Shown one piece after another: positions 21,891-33,803 of a stretch of 64,000 nt of DNA. A model generated the notes under the pieces. That model was not told where the DNA came from. It searched no databases and worked only from the letters and a program-made list of their open reading frames with translations. The DNA is taken from the NCBI GenBank assembly GCA_051453625.1, contig JBOZIK010000001.1, positions 30,392,454 through 30,456,453 on the forward strand. Reading direction: 5' to 3'. Source of the DNA: Welwitschia mirabilis (lineage: Eukaryota > Gnetophyta > Gnetopsida > Welwitschiales). Within the stretch, counting starts at the first letter, position 1, and the number at the start of each line of letters is the position of its first letter. A program made the position numbers and the translations under genes.

Positions 21891-23399
21891 CTATCACAAA
21901 AAATTATAGACATAATAATTAATTTAGAAAGGTTAGAAGTATGTAAGGATTTTAATTTATTGTTAAAAGACAAAATGTTGATTTAGATTAAGTAATGTTA
22001 AATACCATGTCTTTTAATTACATCCACTTGAAATACATGTTTATCATCTTTACTTACTTTCTATTAGCTAGATCTTAACCTATTTTTAAAACAAAAATGG
22101 ATTTTTATTAGCATGTTTTAATGGATAAAATATTTCAAACCTTCATAAGTATATGTATGGCTCTAAGAATCAAAGATGAAGCTAGTGCTACATCATCTTG
22201 GTTTGACATAGCTATGGGCATCGACCATTTCCAATGTTGTGAATTATCTAGCTATAAACATGTGTTGTTCGATAAAGGTAGGTTGTGGTTAAAGGTCACT
22301 GTCAAACTAAAGTTAGTAAGTGACAAGGTCATGGTGAGGACTTATAACTACTTATATGATTACCACATCAGTGTGTACATTATTATCAAAAATATGGAAC
22401 CAGGAAAAGTATTCTCTAGAAATTTAAACTAAGAAAAACTTATCTAAAAATAGAATACTCTGGAAAAAACACTAATAAGGAGTTTTTGGAGAAGGGGATT
22501 GTTTCTAAAGAAACCATTCATTTTCATTTTTTAGATGTTTTTTTTAAATAGACAAATAATCCATGTGAAAGTTATGAAGTAACCAATAATTGATATCTTA
22601 GTAAAACTTAGTAATCAGCTGTGAAAATTCCTTTAACAATTTACTATTGTGCTATTGAGTATTCTTGTAACTAGTAGAGAAAGCCAATGAGCATAAGTGA
22701 ACAAAGTATCAAGGTAAGTAACTAGCTAGCACTATGACACCGCAGTAATAGCCCCAAATGACTACCCACCTAGTGCTTCTAGAAATCTAGATAGATACAC
22801 CCTATTCCACCACACTTATTGCACTATAGTATTAGACAATTCATGATTCTACACTAAGAAAAGGAAAATATTCAAATCCAAAATGAATTTATCAAAAAAA
22901 TAAGAAATGATGTTGTAAATGTTAATCTTATTCTAGAAGTTATTCAATTTTCTTTCTTCAAGAGTGGAAAATGGAATTAAAGTAATATTAATCAACATTT
23001 CTTTATTTTTCTTACCTAATTCTTTTAGATAAGATTACACTAATGATACTAGCCCATGTATCCTTCTCTCTTTTAATGATTTATCTAAATTTAATACTTA
23101 AGTAGTTGCAATTTCATATCTATCATCAACGACAAAAAAGGGTATACAAGAAATTGTATATGATATTGAAATTTTTTTACAATCACAAATATTTTTAATA
23201 ATTATAGAAAATTTATGATCTAGAATTATCTAATATGTTAGAACTCGGTTTTTACCTAGCATTGATAAATGCTTCATTAATTAATGAAACCTAGAATTGA
23301 TAAATATTGCATTAATTAATAATTGGGAAGTTTAACATTAGGGAAAGAATTAAAATAAGTTTGATTATCATTAATGATAAAGGAAAATATTTTTCAGAT
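21890..23399. other. AT-rich interval with one unassigned ORF
   Basis: No known element motif. It holds the 103-codon ORF at 22121-22432 and little else that reads as coding. The 3' part of the minus-strand Copia (connection, RNase H) would be expected within 22.4-23.4 kb but I cannot recognise it. Confidence 0.4.
22121..22432 (+). CDS. Hypothetical ORF, 103 aa
   Basis: Uninterrupted for 103 codons in a region where stops are otherwise frequent. It is of mixed composition with four Trp/Cys-type residues and segments MALRIKDEASATSSWFDIAM and GRLWLKVTVKLKL. I see no signal peptide, transmembrane segment or known motif. The next frame downstream carries more residues (EKTLIRSFWRRGLF) after a stop. 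It may be an exon or a retroelement fragment; chance is not excluded. Confidence 0.25.
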   Translation: MDKIFQTFISICMALRIKDEASATSSWFDIAMGIDHFQCCELSSYKHVLFDKGRLWLKVTVKLKLVSDKVMVRTYNYLYDYHISVYIIIKNMEPGKVFSRNLN

Positions 23400-24183
23400 C
23401 CAAATCATTTATTGATGAATAATCAAATTATGATTAAGAATATTAATAGAGCTAGAATAAGAATAAAATTAATCAAACAAACTCATAGAGGATAATGTTA
23501 AGGAACAACTTGTTGAAACCTAGGCTTTTGAGAAATCCATCAATTCACAAACTATGCTCGAGGAGATTGTCTTAGTCTATATAAGAATCTTTATTAATTT
23601 GAAGACTTTTATTTGATAGCTTTTGATTTTAAAGTATTTAGATTTAGTTATGCAGCTTTCTTCTTCAAGGTCTTTGTTTAAGAATGTAGATTTAATGTCA
23701 ATCTAGAATATGCTCTAATTAAATTAAACTAATAAATAAAGAATAACTCATATTTTATATATCTATTTGTCTTGGTTATATTCAATATAAAATAACAATT
23801 TTCTATCAATTAGCTTCTTAGTTTATTTGTTGAGTTTCTAAGTTGAATTCTTTATGAGAATATAATATTTCTTTTACATTTCCTTTTCACTTTAGATTTT
23901 CAAGTGCTTTCTTTTATAGTGGTTACCTCTTTATCACTTTTTTCATTAACATTAAAAATAAATTCTCAACCACTTCATGTGGTTTGATTAGAATTTTATT
24001 TTATTAGAATTCTCTTATCTTTGATTTATAATAAATAAAAAACTTATCTATCCTAATATATAATTTTTGTTGTGGTATTTAAGATAGGGATCTCTTCATC
24101 ACATTCTTCTATGATAGTCACAATTTACTCTTTACTATTGATATGATTTATTATTTTAATGATCTAAGGATTTGATATCTATT
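23400..24183 (-). pseudogene. Ty1/copia reverse transcriptase fragment
   Basis: Read on the minus strand, from about 23760 down, the text shows QSIF.IDIKSTFLNKDLEEE, matching the Copia motif QLDVKSAFLNGDLEEEVYM. Then come KYFKIKSYQIKVFKLIK and a decayed form of the LYGLKQAPRAW box. IDGF-like sequence and the SSINILN stretch follow towards 23400. This is the palm domain of a Copia RT. Its integrase lies on the same strand at 31980-30780, so the element is split by the unit inserted at 24184-30763. The YVDD box is not clearly visible. Confidence 0.75.
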
Positions 24184-25514
24184 AACATTTAAAAAGAATA
24201 TTTATATCAAGTGTTTTAGAATAATTTATTAAAAATGAAGACATTAATTTAGTTATTTTAATTATTAAATATTTCTTCTATTATTTAAACTTAATTTTAT
24301 ACTTTTCTCTATAATAATTATACATATTTAGCCATGTTTTGGAATACATGGTAGACAATGGACATAACTTTACAGAAAACAATGATGGAAATGGAGATAT
24401 GAGATAGTGACACATAGCAGTAGCATTGAAAGACGTGTCAAAGGCATGTAAAGTGGAATTAGAGACAGGTGACAATAGCATCAATCGGTATAGGAGTCTA
24501 ACTATAAAGGACACATGTTGGACTCATCATGATGAAGGTTTTACCTAAATACTATATGATACTCTCCACCAAATACTACAAGATAACCTTTACCAAATGC
24601 TAAATGATGAAGATTCTACCTACCACTATAGGATAGAATATTATCTACCCAACACTATAAGAAAACCTCCATCAAATTCTATAGAATAGAATCTTATCTA
24701 CCAAATGCTAAAACATGAAGATTATACATAATGATACAAGCCAAAGGGTCTCTATCATCTTAATCCTACCCTCACCTATAAAAAGGCCTTAAGCCCTTAT
24801 TTATAAACATTATTTATTTTGGTTAAGTAGTAGAGCTCTTGGAATATTAGGTAGGCATGGCCTTCTGAGCATTTTCTTTGAAGAGTGGGCTTGTTTCAAG
24901 GATAGATTAAGGAATCTTATTTAGCTTCCTTCTCTTTTGATGTAATATATGTATTTTTGATTCAATACAAGTATATTTTCATTTTGATTTCAAGTCATAA
25001 ATAACTTCATACCTTTAATGCTTAATAAATCTATGCTATTAAGTCCTTTTATTAATCAATTAAGTTTATTAGTTAATTAGCCTATGTATTCTTTAATTTG
25101 ATATATTTTGAATACATTAAGTTCTTATTTTTCATGTTTATTTAGGATTATGAAGGACCAAATGACTTTTGAATCCATTAACTCTTATACAGTAAATGAG
25201 ATTATGTCATCATTACCTAAGTCATTATTACTTGATAATTTGAAGTGTGTTTTAGGAAAAGTATAGGATATCATTGGATTAAAAGATATGTGGTAAATAA
25301 GTTAGGTGTGGAGTTTATTTAGTTCCCTACATTTCCAATGAAGTTTTAAAACCAATTCTCAACTCTCTTCATTTTTTTGTTTCTTTTAATTATCAGTTAT
25401 AAGTTAAGCAAGTGTTGTATAAATTATAAAAACCTACCTAATTATTCTTATGAAAGAACGAGAGTAGGTTCTTACCTAGTTTAAATTTGGTTCATTGTAC
25501 TCAAATGAATAGAT
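24184..25514 (+). repeat. Putative 5' LTR of the unassigned family
   Basis: It is homologous over its whole length to 29350-30763. It contains degenerate tandem units of about 30-35 bp (CTACCAAATGCTA-like words, 24540-24730). A TATA-like CTATAAAAAGG follows at 24776-24786, then CTTCTGAGCATTTTCTTTG at 24862-24880, which is conserved in all three copies. Exact ends are not certain: homology begins around TTAACATTT and fails after ACTCAAATGAATA. Position, length and promoter fit an LTR in plus orientation. Confidence 0.75.
24776..24786 (+). promoter_or_regulatory. TATA-like box in putative LTR
   Basis: CTATAAAAAGG, conserved as CTATAAACAGG at 30012-30022 in the second copy and decayed in the inverted third copy. 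It supports plus-strand transcription of the 24.2-30.8 kb unit. Confidence 0.55.
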
Positions 25515-26299
25515 TTTGGCACTTTTTCAAGGGATAATGGCATAGTAGCTACTCAAAAAGAGCATAAATTTTAGTTTCTTGCAAGATTTTCAATTCAGTT
25601 TTTGTTTTTCCATTGGTGTATATTGGTCCACTCTAGTGATACTGAACCTAGTTTAATTTCTTTTTATTTGATGTGTTTTTTTTTAATTTCTGTCTAGTGG
25701 TTAGTACTAGTCATTTTTAATGATATCCAAATTGATATAGTTTAGAGATTTCTTTAGTTTTTCTCCTCTAACTTGATCTACATTTCATATTAAAAATGTA
25801 TGTCGCAAGTTTAACAAAGCTTTTATAGGTTGCAACCAAAGAAACAAAAATTAGATTTAAACTTTAACATTTTTATGTATTCTATTTTCTATAAAAAAAA
25901 TTTTATAATGTGTTGTTTTTGTTATGTCTTTTCATAAAGTTGTAAAACTAAAAAAAAATTAAGGTCTATTTTTCTAGGTTGTATTTTTTAAATTTGTAGT
26001 CAATTTAATTTTTTGTTAAGTTTCTATGAGGATCCATAACATGAAATGCTTTACGTAGTTGAAGCTATAATTCTTCTATTTTTTTCAAATAATTTCTTTA
26101 AAAATGATTAGCATTTCCATGTATAGTAATCAATACCGCTAGCATTTTTGTGAGCTTTGCACTTAAATTTTATCTCTTAACATTTTTTGATATTAATCCT
26201 CTTCTAAAATATTAACAGTTATGAAAACATAATCCTCTAGTTAAATTTTTAGTCTATTCTCTAAAACTTAATATGGGTTAGAAACATAATTCCTTTGGA
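25515..26299 (+). other. Leader of the unassigned element
   Basis: Stop-rich and T-rich. A segment at 25825-25850 with TTTTATAGGTTGCAACC resembles the reverse complement of 37990-38030, so the leader is shared with the third copy. Confidence 0.5.
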
Positions 26300-27310
26300 A
26301 GACTGGATAAAAGTACCTTCTAAACTCCACTATGCTAATGGAAATTATGAAAATCCCTATGACTTACCTAATTACATGTAACCTAAAACAACCCCTAGAA
26401 TTTTAAATCCCAAGATCCTTCTAACACTATGAAAATCTTGGAAGAATATCTTAAAATCTTATAATCCCCTCCATATAGATCATTCTCTTTATAACCTTGA
26501 GTCTAAAAATCATTATTTTGAATAAAGAGTATTCGATCCTATGCATTTCACTACCCCTCACAATCCTTACCTTCATCATTCTTTCCATATTCTTCATCAT
26601 TTGATTAATACTCTCTATTTTTCTATTCTCAATAGCCTTTTTTAAAATTATTAGAAGATACCCTACAAAATTTCTTAAAAAGTATTATCTAACTTTATTC
26701 TAGCATATCTTTTTCATAATCATCTTTACATTTTCTAAAAGAAAATATTGAATGAATCATAGAATCTGAAAAGAAAACCATGAAAAATCTTGAGAAAATT
26801 CTTTAATAAGTAATCTAATTCAATACTTAAATCACTAGTATTCTTAAACAATAAAAATAGAATGATATTCCAACATTTTAGAAACTTAAGAGTCTTTAAA
26901 ACCTTGAAATAAATAAGGGTAGTAAAATTAATGATACCTAACCCTAATATTTAAGAGTGAGGAAGAAACTCATGAAGAAACTAATGAGGAAATATATGAG
27001 AACCTTGAGTTTAAAAATGCATTAGAAAGTAAATAGTTATATTCAAGAAGGGTATACTTTGATGTGGGATTAAACATATCAGATGATGAGAAATCCTTAG
27101 GAAATAAGCAACTATTTATGAAAGTTTAGATCTTATAGAGTTACAAAATAAAGGATGAGTCATTAAGTAACATTAATAATGAGAATGTCCAATTACGATT
27201 AGTGTCACTTAAGCAACCATGTAAGAAGAAATCCTTTAACAATCTTAATGAAGAGGAGAACATTAGTAAAGAGTCCATACATCTTTTGTCCTTTGAAGAA
27301 TGTTTTTTTT
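26300..27310 (+). pseudogene. Unassigned family protein, copy 2 (longest)
   Basis: About 330 codons follow one protein with few true frame changes. Successive pieces read SKLHYANGNYENPYDLPNYM, LYNLESKNHYFE, then FDPMHFTTPHNPYLHH. A middle segment with NYQKIPYKIS follows, then KSLKTL-like basic sequence, and finally THEETNEEIYENLE and RRVYFDVGLNISDDEKSLGN. Stops are nearly all TAA/TAG where Gln is likely. The inverted copy at 37495-36480 keeps YENYEN, LYLNID.YIYNFEFENLYF and FNPMNSTICHNPFPL at matching positions, so this was a real protein. It lacks a zinc knuckle or protease motif that I can see. The location behind an LTR suggests a gag-like role, but this is inference. Confidence 0.6.
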
Positions 27311-28558
27311 TTCTTTTTTTTTTTTTCCAACAACTTCATGATCTAACTATTTTATCTTCACCTTTATCAACTAAATAAGACTCAAGCTTAATTAATAATA
27401 TAAACCTTTTTTATAATTGAAACCATCTTTTAAAGATCTTATACATAATTTTTCCATTAAAAATTTATCTTATTAAGTAATTTCCAATCCATCTCTGTCT
27501 TCCTCTCAAAGTGATGTCTTGCATGAGTTATTGAATGAACATACATAAGCTAAAGAATGGACTATTTCTAATTTTAAATGCATAAACATTTTTTATTGTA
27601 TTAGTGTTGTTTCTAATTCATGAACTCTTGCATAAAAATCTATATGGATTCTCTTCAATTTTAAAATGCTTTGCAAAATTTTGAATCATCCAACTTTATT
27701 TCCACGTTCTTGAGCCTTTACACATGTAATACCTTGAAATATTTTTAGTTTTATTTTATGCTTTTAGATTAGATTTTTCTTGTAGGATAGATGTTTCTTT
27801 TAGACTATATTTAGTTTTAAAAAAATAAAAATTCTAAAAACATTTATGCTTAATGGTCTCTCTTACCTAAAACCTTCTAAGTACTATCACTTGTACAATC
27901 ATTGCCTTAAACCCTTTCACTTAAAAAAATATTAAATTTTATTTCCTTAAGTCATTTCATGCATCAAATATGTCTTTAAACCATCTCATTAAGCTACAAA
28001 TCATGCTCACTAGCCATTTACTTATGAATTCATGAGACCTACATACTAAGGTTATTGGCTTTTAACAAAAATTAATAACAAAATATGTCCTTATCACTCA
28101 AGTAATTGTTGTAATTGAGTATATTTATGGGTTTCAAGAAAAAATAACACCTATATTAACTCTGATTATTAAAGTTATGTTCACTTAAGATCTTAGATTA
28201 TAGTAAAACGTGGCTAAGAAAAGTGGGATCTACCTTGATAGTATGTTTCTTATGTTTAAAGCTTTTGATGGGGACTAGATTCTTGTAATTAGGCTAATGA
28301 GCCAATGACCCTTTAAATGTGCATAAAAAATGAATATAAGAAGAAAAATAAAATGAAAAATAATACCTCTTCTCCAAATGCACATCTCATTAATCACTTA
28401 ATTAGGTTTACTTAACTGGACCAGGGCTATGAATGCTCACTAGTAATGTAGTTCTAATGATTTAATTATGATATAATCAACTAAACTTGGGCTATAAATG
28501 CTTGCTAGAACTGTAGCATTGTTTTCTTCACAAAACAACATGTTTAACTCTATTAAAA
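26935..28558 (+). repeat. Internal block of unassigned LTR family, copy 2
   Basis: Aligns with 20275-21890 nearly end to end with small indels. Shared landmarks are a T-run near 27305-27325, the GTGATGTCTTGCATGAG stretch near 27510 and CTTGGGCTATAAATGCTTGC near the end. Confidence 0.9.
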
Positions 28559-29349
28559 GAAAATGTCATAATACTAGATGCTCAATGTGATTCAAAGGCT
28601 TAAGATAAAGAACATATATGCTAGTAAAAAAGGAAACTAAAGGAAAGCAAAAATGGGGAATCGGAGGCCTTCTAAATTCTATTATTTCTAACTTTTATAA
28701 TTAATATTAGTTGTAATTTCTTAAATGCTTGTAAGTTACTTGATTGATATAACACTTATTTGATATTACAATCCATTAAAAATAACAAAAATATAATAAA
28801 GATCATTAACCTAGATAGGTTGCCTCCTTTATTCATTAGTCATGTGGTTGAGCCCTTTTCCATTTTTTCACTTTTCATCTCCATTACTCATTTCACTTCA
28901 CCCCCATTTTATGAGAAATATCATAAATCATATACCTCTTTTATGGATTGATTTTCACTTGGCATTTTAGGAAAAAATAAAAAATGGTTATCTCTCATGA
29001 GGTAATTTTTTGTTTTTGTAGATTAGTTTCACTACTTTGCATCTTTTTGTATTAATAAAAGAACTTATTAAAATATATCTAAGGTTATGTTTTCAAAAGA
29101 ATTAACACTTCTTGAGGATGAAGTTTAGTTTTAGTTGGTAATAATAACATCTAGTTTTCACATCATTTTTCACAAAATTTTTAAAATTTGATGCCTTAAT
29201 TTTAAAAATTAATCATAAAATTTTTCAAAAAGATATATCATTTATTATGCTTAAGTGTTCTTCCTTAGAGAATTTTTCCACATTGATCATTTTATTATCA
29301 ACTTTTTGCTAAGAGTCCCATAAAAGTATGATTAAGGGGTTTCTCAACA
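28559..29349 (+). other. 3' internal region of the unassigned element
   Basis: About 800 bp between the shared internal block and the second terminal repeat. A 63-codon ORF at 28760-28951 has no recognisable features. No clear polypurine tract is visible before 29350. Confidence 0.45.
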
Positions 29350-30763
29350 TGCAAAAATTAACATTTATATCAAGTGTTTTAAAATGATTTATTATCAATA
29401 AAGACATTAATTTAATTATTTCAATCATAAATATTTATCTTCTATTATTTTAAATAAAAATTCATTTTATACTTTTTTCCATAATAATTATAGATCTTTA
29501 GCAAGATTTTACATAAAATAATAATGGTAGTGGAGACATAAGGTGGTGACTTGTAGCAAGATTTTACATAATTATAGAACACATGGTGGAATATGGACAC
29601 ACTTTTACATAAAATAATGTTGGTAGTGGAGACATAAGGTGGTGACTTGTAGCAGTAGCATTCGAAGACATGTGATAGAGGCATGTAGAGGTGGCATTGG
29701 AGACATGTTTCTATAGCATCAATTAGTAGAGAAATCTATATCTAAAGGTCACATGTTGGAATCATCATGAAAAAGGTTTTGCCTAACACTATATAACAAT
29801 CTCCATCAAATGTTATAAGACCACCTCCACCAAATGCTAAATGATGAATATTATAGATAATGCTATGGGGCATAATCTTATCTACCTAATGTTATAAGAC
29901 AACCTCTATCAAATGCTATAGGATAGAATCTTATTTACCAAATGCTAAAAGATAAAGATTCTTCCTAGTGCTACAAGCTAAATGCTCTCAACCACCTCAA
30001 TTTTAACCTCATCTATAAACAGGCCTTGAATCCTTATTTGTAAATATTTTCTCATTTTAAAAAAGTAATCGAGCTCTTAGTGCATCAAGTCAACATGGCC
30101 TTCTGAGCATTTTCTTTGGGAAGTAAGCTTGATTTAAGGATAGCTTGAGGACTTCTATTCAACTTCTTTCTTCCCTTAATATAATATATCTCTTTTTGAT
30201 TCAATATACATAGATTTTCATTTTTATTTTAAGTCATGCAAAGCTTCATACTTTTAATGCTTACTAAATCTATGCTATCAAGTTCTTTTGTTAACTGAGT
30301 AAGTTTATTAGTTAATTGATCCAAGTCTTTTACTCTTCTTTAATTTAATGGATCTTAAGTACATTAAGTCCCTACTTTTCATGCTTATTTTATGGTTCTG
30401 AAGGACTAAGTGACTTTTGAGTTTACCAACTCTTATATGGTGCATGAGATTATATCATCATGACCTAAGACATTATTACTTAATATTTTGAAGTATGTTT
30501 TAGAAAAAGCACAAGATATCATCAGAGTGAAGGATAGCTAATGAACAAGTTCAGTGAAAACTTGGATTTTGCTTACTTTCTTACTTTGCCATCAAAGTTT
30601 CAAAACCAATTCTTAACTCTCTTCATTTTCCCCTTTCTTTTAATTATAACTTACAAGTTAAGTAAGATTTGTGTAAATTCTGGAAACCTATCCTAATTAT
30701 TCCTATGGAAGAACGATACTAGATTCTTATCTAGTTTAAATGTGGTTTATTGTGCTCGAACGA
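29350..30763 (+). repeat. Putative 3' LTR of the unassigned family
   Basis: Direct repeat of 24184-25514, slightly longer because of an internal tandem duplication (29511-29654). TATA-like box at 30012-30022. The conserved CTTCTGAGCATTTTCTTTG lies near 30100. Confidence 0.75.
29511..29654 (+). repeat. Tandem duplication of about 95 bp inside LTR
   Basis: The segment with ACATAAAATAAT, then GGTAGTGGAGACATAAGG and TGGTGACTTGTAGCA occurs at 29511-29558 and again at 29606-29654. The first terminal repeat has it once, so the event post-dates the split of the two repeats. Confidence 0.85.
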
Positions 30764-30779
30764 GCAATATCAAACACTT

Positions 30780-31980
30780 AGAATTTAGTTTATGTAATTT
30801 TTTCATAAAATGACATTCTTGATTAAAATTAAATCATCAAATGGGATGAATAAAATAGAATTATTAATATTTACTAATTTATTAAACAAAATATTTTTAA
30901 AAATTCCTCTTTCAAAATTTGAATCACATAATTGATAGACTTTGTTATCATCAAAATAAGTAAGAATAAAATACATTTTAGTTGTGTTTTATAGTTTGCT
31001 TTATTATTCTAATATGTACAAGAAACACTTTCTTCTAAAACTTCCAAAATTATTGGTTTATACTACCTCATTATAGAATTTTCTTATTGGTAGATATCCA
31101 TCTAGATATTTAGTAGCAAGTTTGTTATATATAAAGCTATTGTAATAACTTCTATACATAGCAATAATGAAATACATTTCTTATATACTATGCTTAATAC
31201 TCATTTCCATTATGATTATAATCTTTTCCATTAGATACTTTCTTGAGCTAGGGTATGTAGGGTGAAGTTACTTTATGTTGTACTTTAACTTTTTAAGTTC
31301 ATCATTAAACTCATTTAATACATATTATTTTCCTTCATCTGTTATATGTTTCTTAATTTATAAATTTTTATATGTCTTCATTAGTATATAAAATACTGTA
31401 AAAGCATCAAGGATATGAGACTTCTTTATAAGAACTGTATGAAACACATCTATTATAGCCACCAATGAAAGTGAGAAAGTATCTTTATATTTTTAGGAAT
31501 GAAATAGGCAATGATTCATTCAAGTTACTATGGATTAATTTGAATTTTATGTTTTCTTTTATTTCATTATTTTTTTGAAATAAATTAAGATGTATTTTAT
31601 CTATTTAACAAGCTTTATAAACCAATCCTTTAGTTTTGAGTTTTGAAATTTTTTCACTAATTTAATATAATCCTTGAGAAATTTAAGGTTGATATGCCCT
31701 AACAGGGGATGTAAAATCATTGATTCACGTATTTTAATAGTTGAAAAAGCTTCATGATTATCTTTTTTTAACTTGAAATAGAAATGTGCCACTATTTTAA
31801 ACTACTTTAATGTGCCTTTTTCATTTTTTTATGATAATAACATAGCTTGTTCTTCTTCTTATCAAATATAAATTTATAACCATCTTGAAGTAAACATAAA
31901 AATAGTATTACATTTAATCTTGAAATTAGGAATGTAGAGTGTTTATGACACAAATGTGTATTTATTGTAGTGAATGTAAA
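30780..31980 (-). pseudogene. Ty1/copia integrase fragment
   Basis: On the minus strand, LHPLLGHINLKFLKDYIKL (31710-31650) is the pre-integrase GAG domain (family WHRRLGHIN). SLVAIID, DAFTVFYI and an HITDEGK.YVLNEFN segment follow, matching the SDRGGEY strand region. Then come PTYPSSRKYLMEK, YNSFIYNKLATKYLDGYLP (family YILNRVPTKAL) and FGSFRRKCFLYI. It is heavily decayed. The RT of the same strand and order continues at 24183, left of the inserted element. Confidence 0.7.
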
Positions 31981-32744
31981 CTTTAATAAAAACTAGGTAA
32001 GTAACTAATATCATTCTCCCAGAGGGATAAATCAAGTTAGGATTGAAAAAAGGCAATAAAATGTTCTCTTATCTATAAGAAATTAAAACAAAAAAGCAAA
32101 AGCAAAGTTATGGTTATTTTTAAACTTGACTAGCAAGGTTGGAAAACAAACTATCTTTAAGGTCTAGCTTAAATCATCCAACCTACAAACATTCACTTCA
32201 CTAATGTCTTTTAACTTTTTTGAAATAATCATAAGATTATTAAGTCATTTAAGGCTCGGATCATGGTAACATAATTTTATTTGCCATATNNNNNNNNNNN
32301 NNNNNNNNNNNNNNNNNNNNNNNNNNNNNNNNNNNNNNNNNNNNNNNNNNNNNNNNNNNNNNNNNNNNNNNNNNNNNNNNNNNNNNNNNCTTTTAACTTT
32401 TTTGAAATAATCATAAGATTATTAAGTCATTTAAGGCTAGGATCATGGTAACATAATTTTATTTGCCATATGAGTATTAGTAAATTACTTAGTCCCTCTA
32501 AATCTTTATAGCCTTCACAAGCATGAAAAGTATAAACTACTATGCATAAGATCCATTAAATAATAGTGACTATAAATTGCAAAACTAACCTTAATAAACT
32601 CATTCGATAAATGAAAGAACTTAACAATCTAATTTTACTTGAACATTAAAAATATGATACTACTCACATTAAAAATAAAAATAAAAAATAACTACCATTC
32701 ATGAAATATTAGAAATTACATTGCATCAGAGGACAAAAACAAAG
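31980..32744. other. AT-rich interval around a gap
   Basis: No coding signal. The 80 bases before the 100-N gap at 32290-32389 are repeated almost exactly after it (32390-32470). Confidence 0.6.
32290..32389. other. Default-size gap (100 N) with duplicated flanks
   Basis: CTTTTAACTTTTTTGAAATA through TTTGCCATAT appears on both sides with one mismatch (CTCGGATC versus CTAGGATC). This is best explained by overlapping contigs or two haplotypes. Confidence 0.9.
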
Positions 32745-33330
32745 TAGGTATAGAATCCTTAAAGCTAGCCTCGAAGTCAGTCGCTATCAAAGGAAAGCTC
32801 AGAATGCCATGTCGACTTGATTCTTTAAGGATTCCACCTCTTTTCTACTAGTCAAAGTTATTTATAAATGAAGGCATAATTCCTTGTTATAGGTAAGCAC
32901 AGGGTAAATGTGATTGGGAGCCCTTTGGCTTCTAATGATAAGTGGGCAGGTATAATGTATGTCATGGAGCTTTAAGTATAGTTTTCATCTTCTTATATTA
33001 GATGAAAGCTTCATCATGTAGCATTAGAAATTAGATGGAATCTTCATCTTCTTATGAAAGGTGAAGGTTATCTTCTTGTGTGAGGAGGAGGTTGTTATGA
33101 TGAGTTCGACATGTGTCCTTTAGATCATTATGTCTCTATAAACCAATGCTATTGCCATGTGTTTCTAACGTCACCATCATGTCACTGCCACATGTCTCCA
33201 TCATGTATCACTACCATATGTTACTTTATACCTCCACCATCTTTCATTGAAGTTGATGGTTATTTTTTATTTAATACTAGACTAGCACACAAGTGGAATA
33301 TGATTCATTTCCCATAAATATTTTAAGACA
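32745..33330 (-). repeat. Inverted partial LTR of the unassigned family
   Basis: Read on the minus strand it carries the ACACATGT.GAACTCATCAT segment, the AAGCCAAAGGG segment, and CATGGC.TTCTGAGC near 32800. These match 24184-25514 in order. It is shorter (about 590 bp) and more diverged. It lies downstream, on the minus strand, of the inverted internal block 36810-35130, as expected for a third copy. Confidence 0.75.
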
Positions 33331-33703
33331 CAACTTTGGATGCAATCTAATTTAAAGAACTGCTAGTACTAGTAGGAAGTGGTGGTAGCACTAGTGTTTT
33401 TTTTTCAATTTTTAGCATGTTCTTCAGAAAGAAACAATTAATTTAAAATTGTTATGGAAAAGTTCATACTTCTACAAATCATATCAGAAAAAGTAGAAGA
33501 CATACTTTTATGATAAAATAGCCATTTTAATATCTTTTCCTATGCTAAATTGGTTAAATAAACTTAATTGAAATACCAATTTTTACATGTGAACATACCT
33601 CTTAACTATACAATTACTAGAATCTTGTTAAAAAGTTAATAAATGAATGATCAATATGGAAAAATTATTTAAGAATAGTACTCAAGTATGAAAAATGTAA
33701 TAT

Positions 33704-33803
33704 NNNNNNNNNNNNNNNNNNNNNNNNNNNNNNNNNNNNNNNNNNNNNNNNNNNNNNNNNNNNNNNNNNNNNNNNNNNNNNNNNNNNNNNNNNNNNNNNN
33801 NNN
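33704..33803. other. Default-size gap with duplicated flanks
   Basis: The 40 bases TTATTTAAGAA.AGTACTCAAG through AATGTAATAT occur on both sides. Confidence 0.88.

Larger units (their letters stand above)
24184..30763 (+). mobile_element. Unassigned LTR-type element (LTR - internal - LTR)
   Basis: Direct terminal repeats of 1.3-1.4 kb flank about 3.8 kb of internal sequence holding one coding remnant (26300-27310). I see no protease, RT, RNase H or integrase, so it looks non-autonomous, like LARD or TR-GAG elements. A Copia element on the minus strand continues on both sides (RT left, integrase right), which shows that 24.2-30.8 kb entered as one unit. The primer site after 25514 is not a standard tRNA-Met or tRNA-Asp match. 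Confidence 0.65.

Noticed and set aside
20275-28558. The 1.6 kb direct repeats as a pair of LTRs
   Set aside because: They contain coding sequence, copy 1 begins in mid-ORF, neither has TG/CA ends, and the shorter repeats at 24184 and 29350 fit LTRs better.
29445-29684. 79-codon ORF with repeated CYKSPPYVSTTIIILC
   Set aside because: Antisense of the tandem duplication in the terminal repeat; the protein repeat simply mirrors the DNA duplication.
33111-33317. 68-codon ORF rich in Cys, His and Ser
   Set aside because: It is the antisense of an inverted LTR of the unassigned family; the composition comes from tandem CACATG words.
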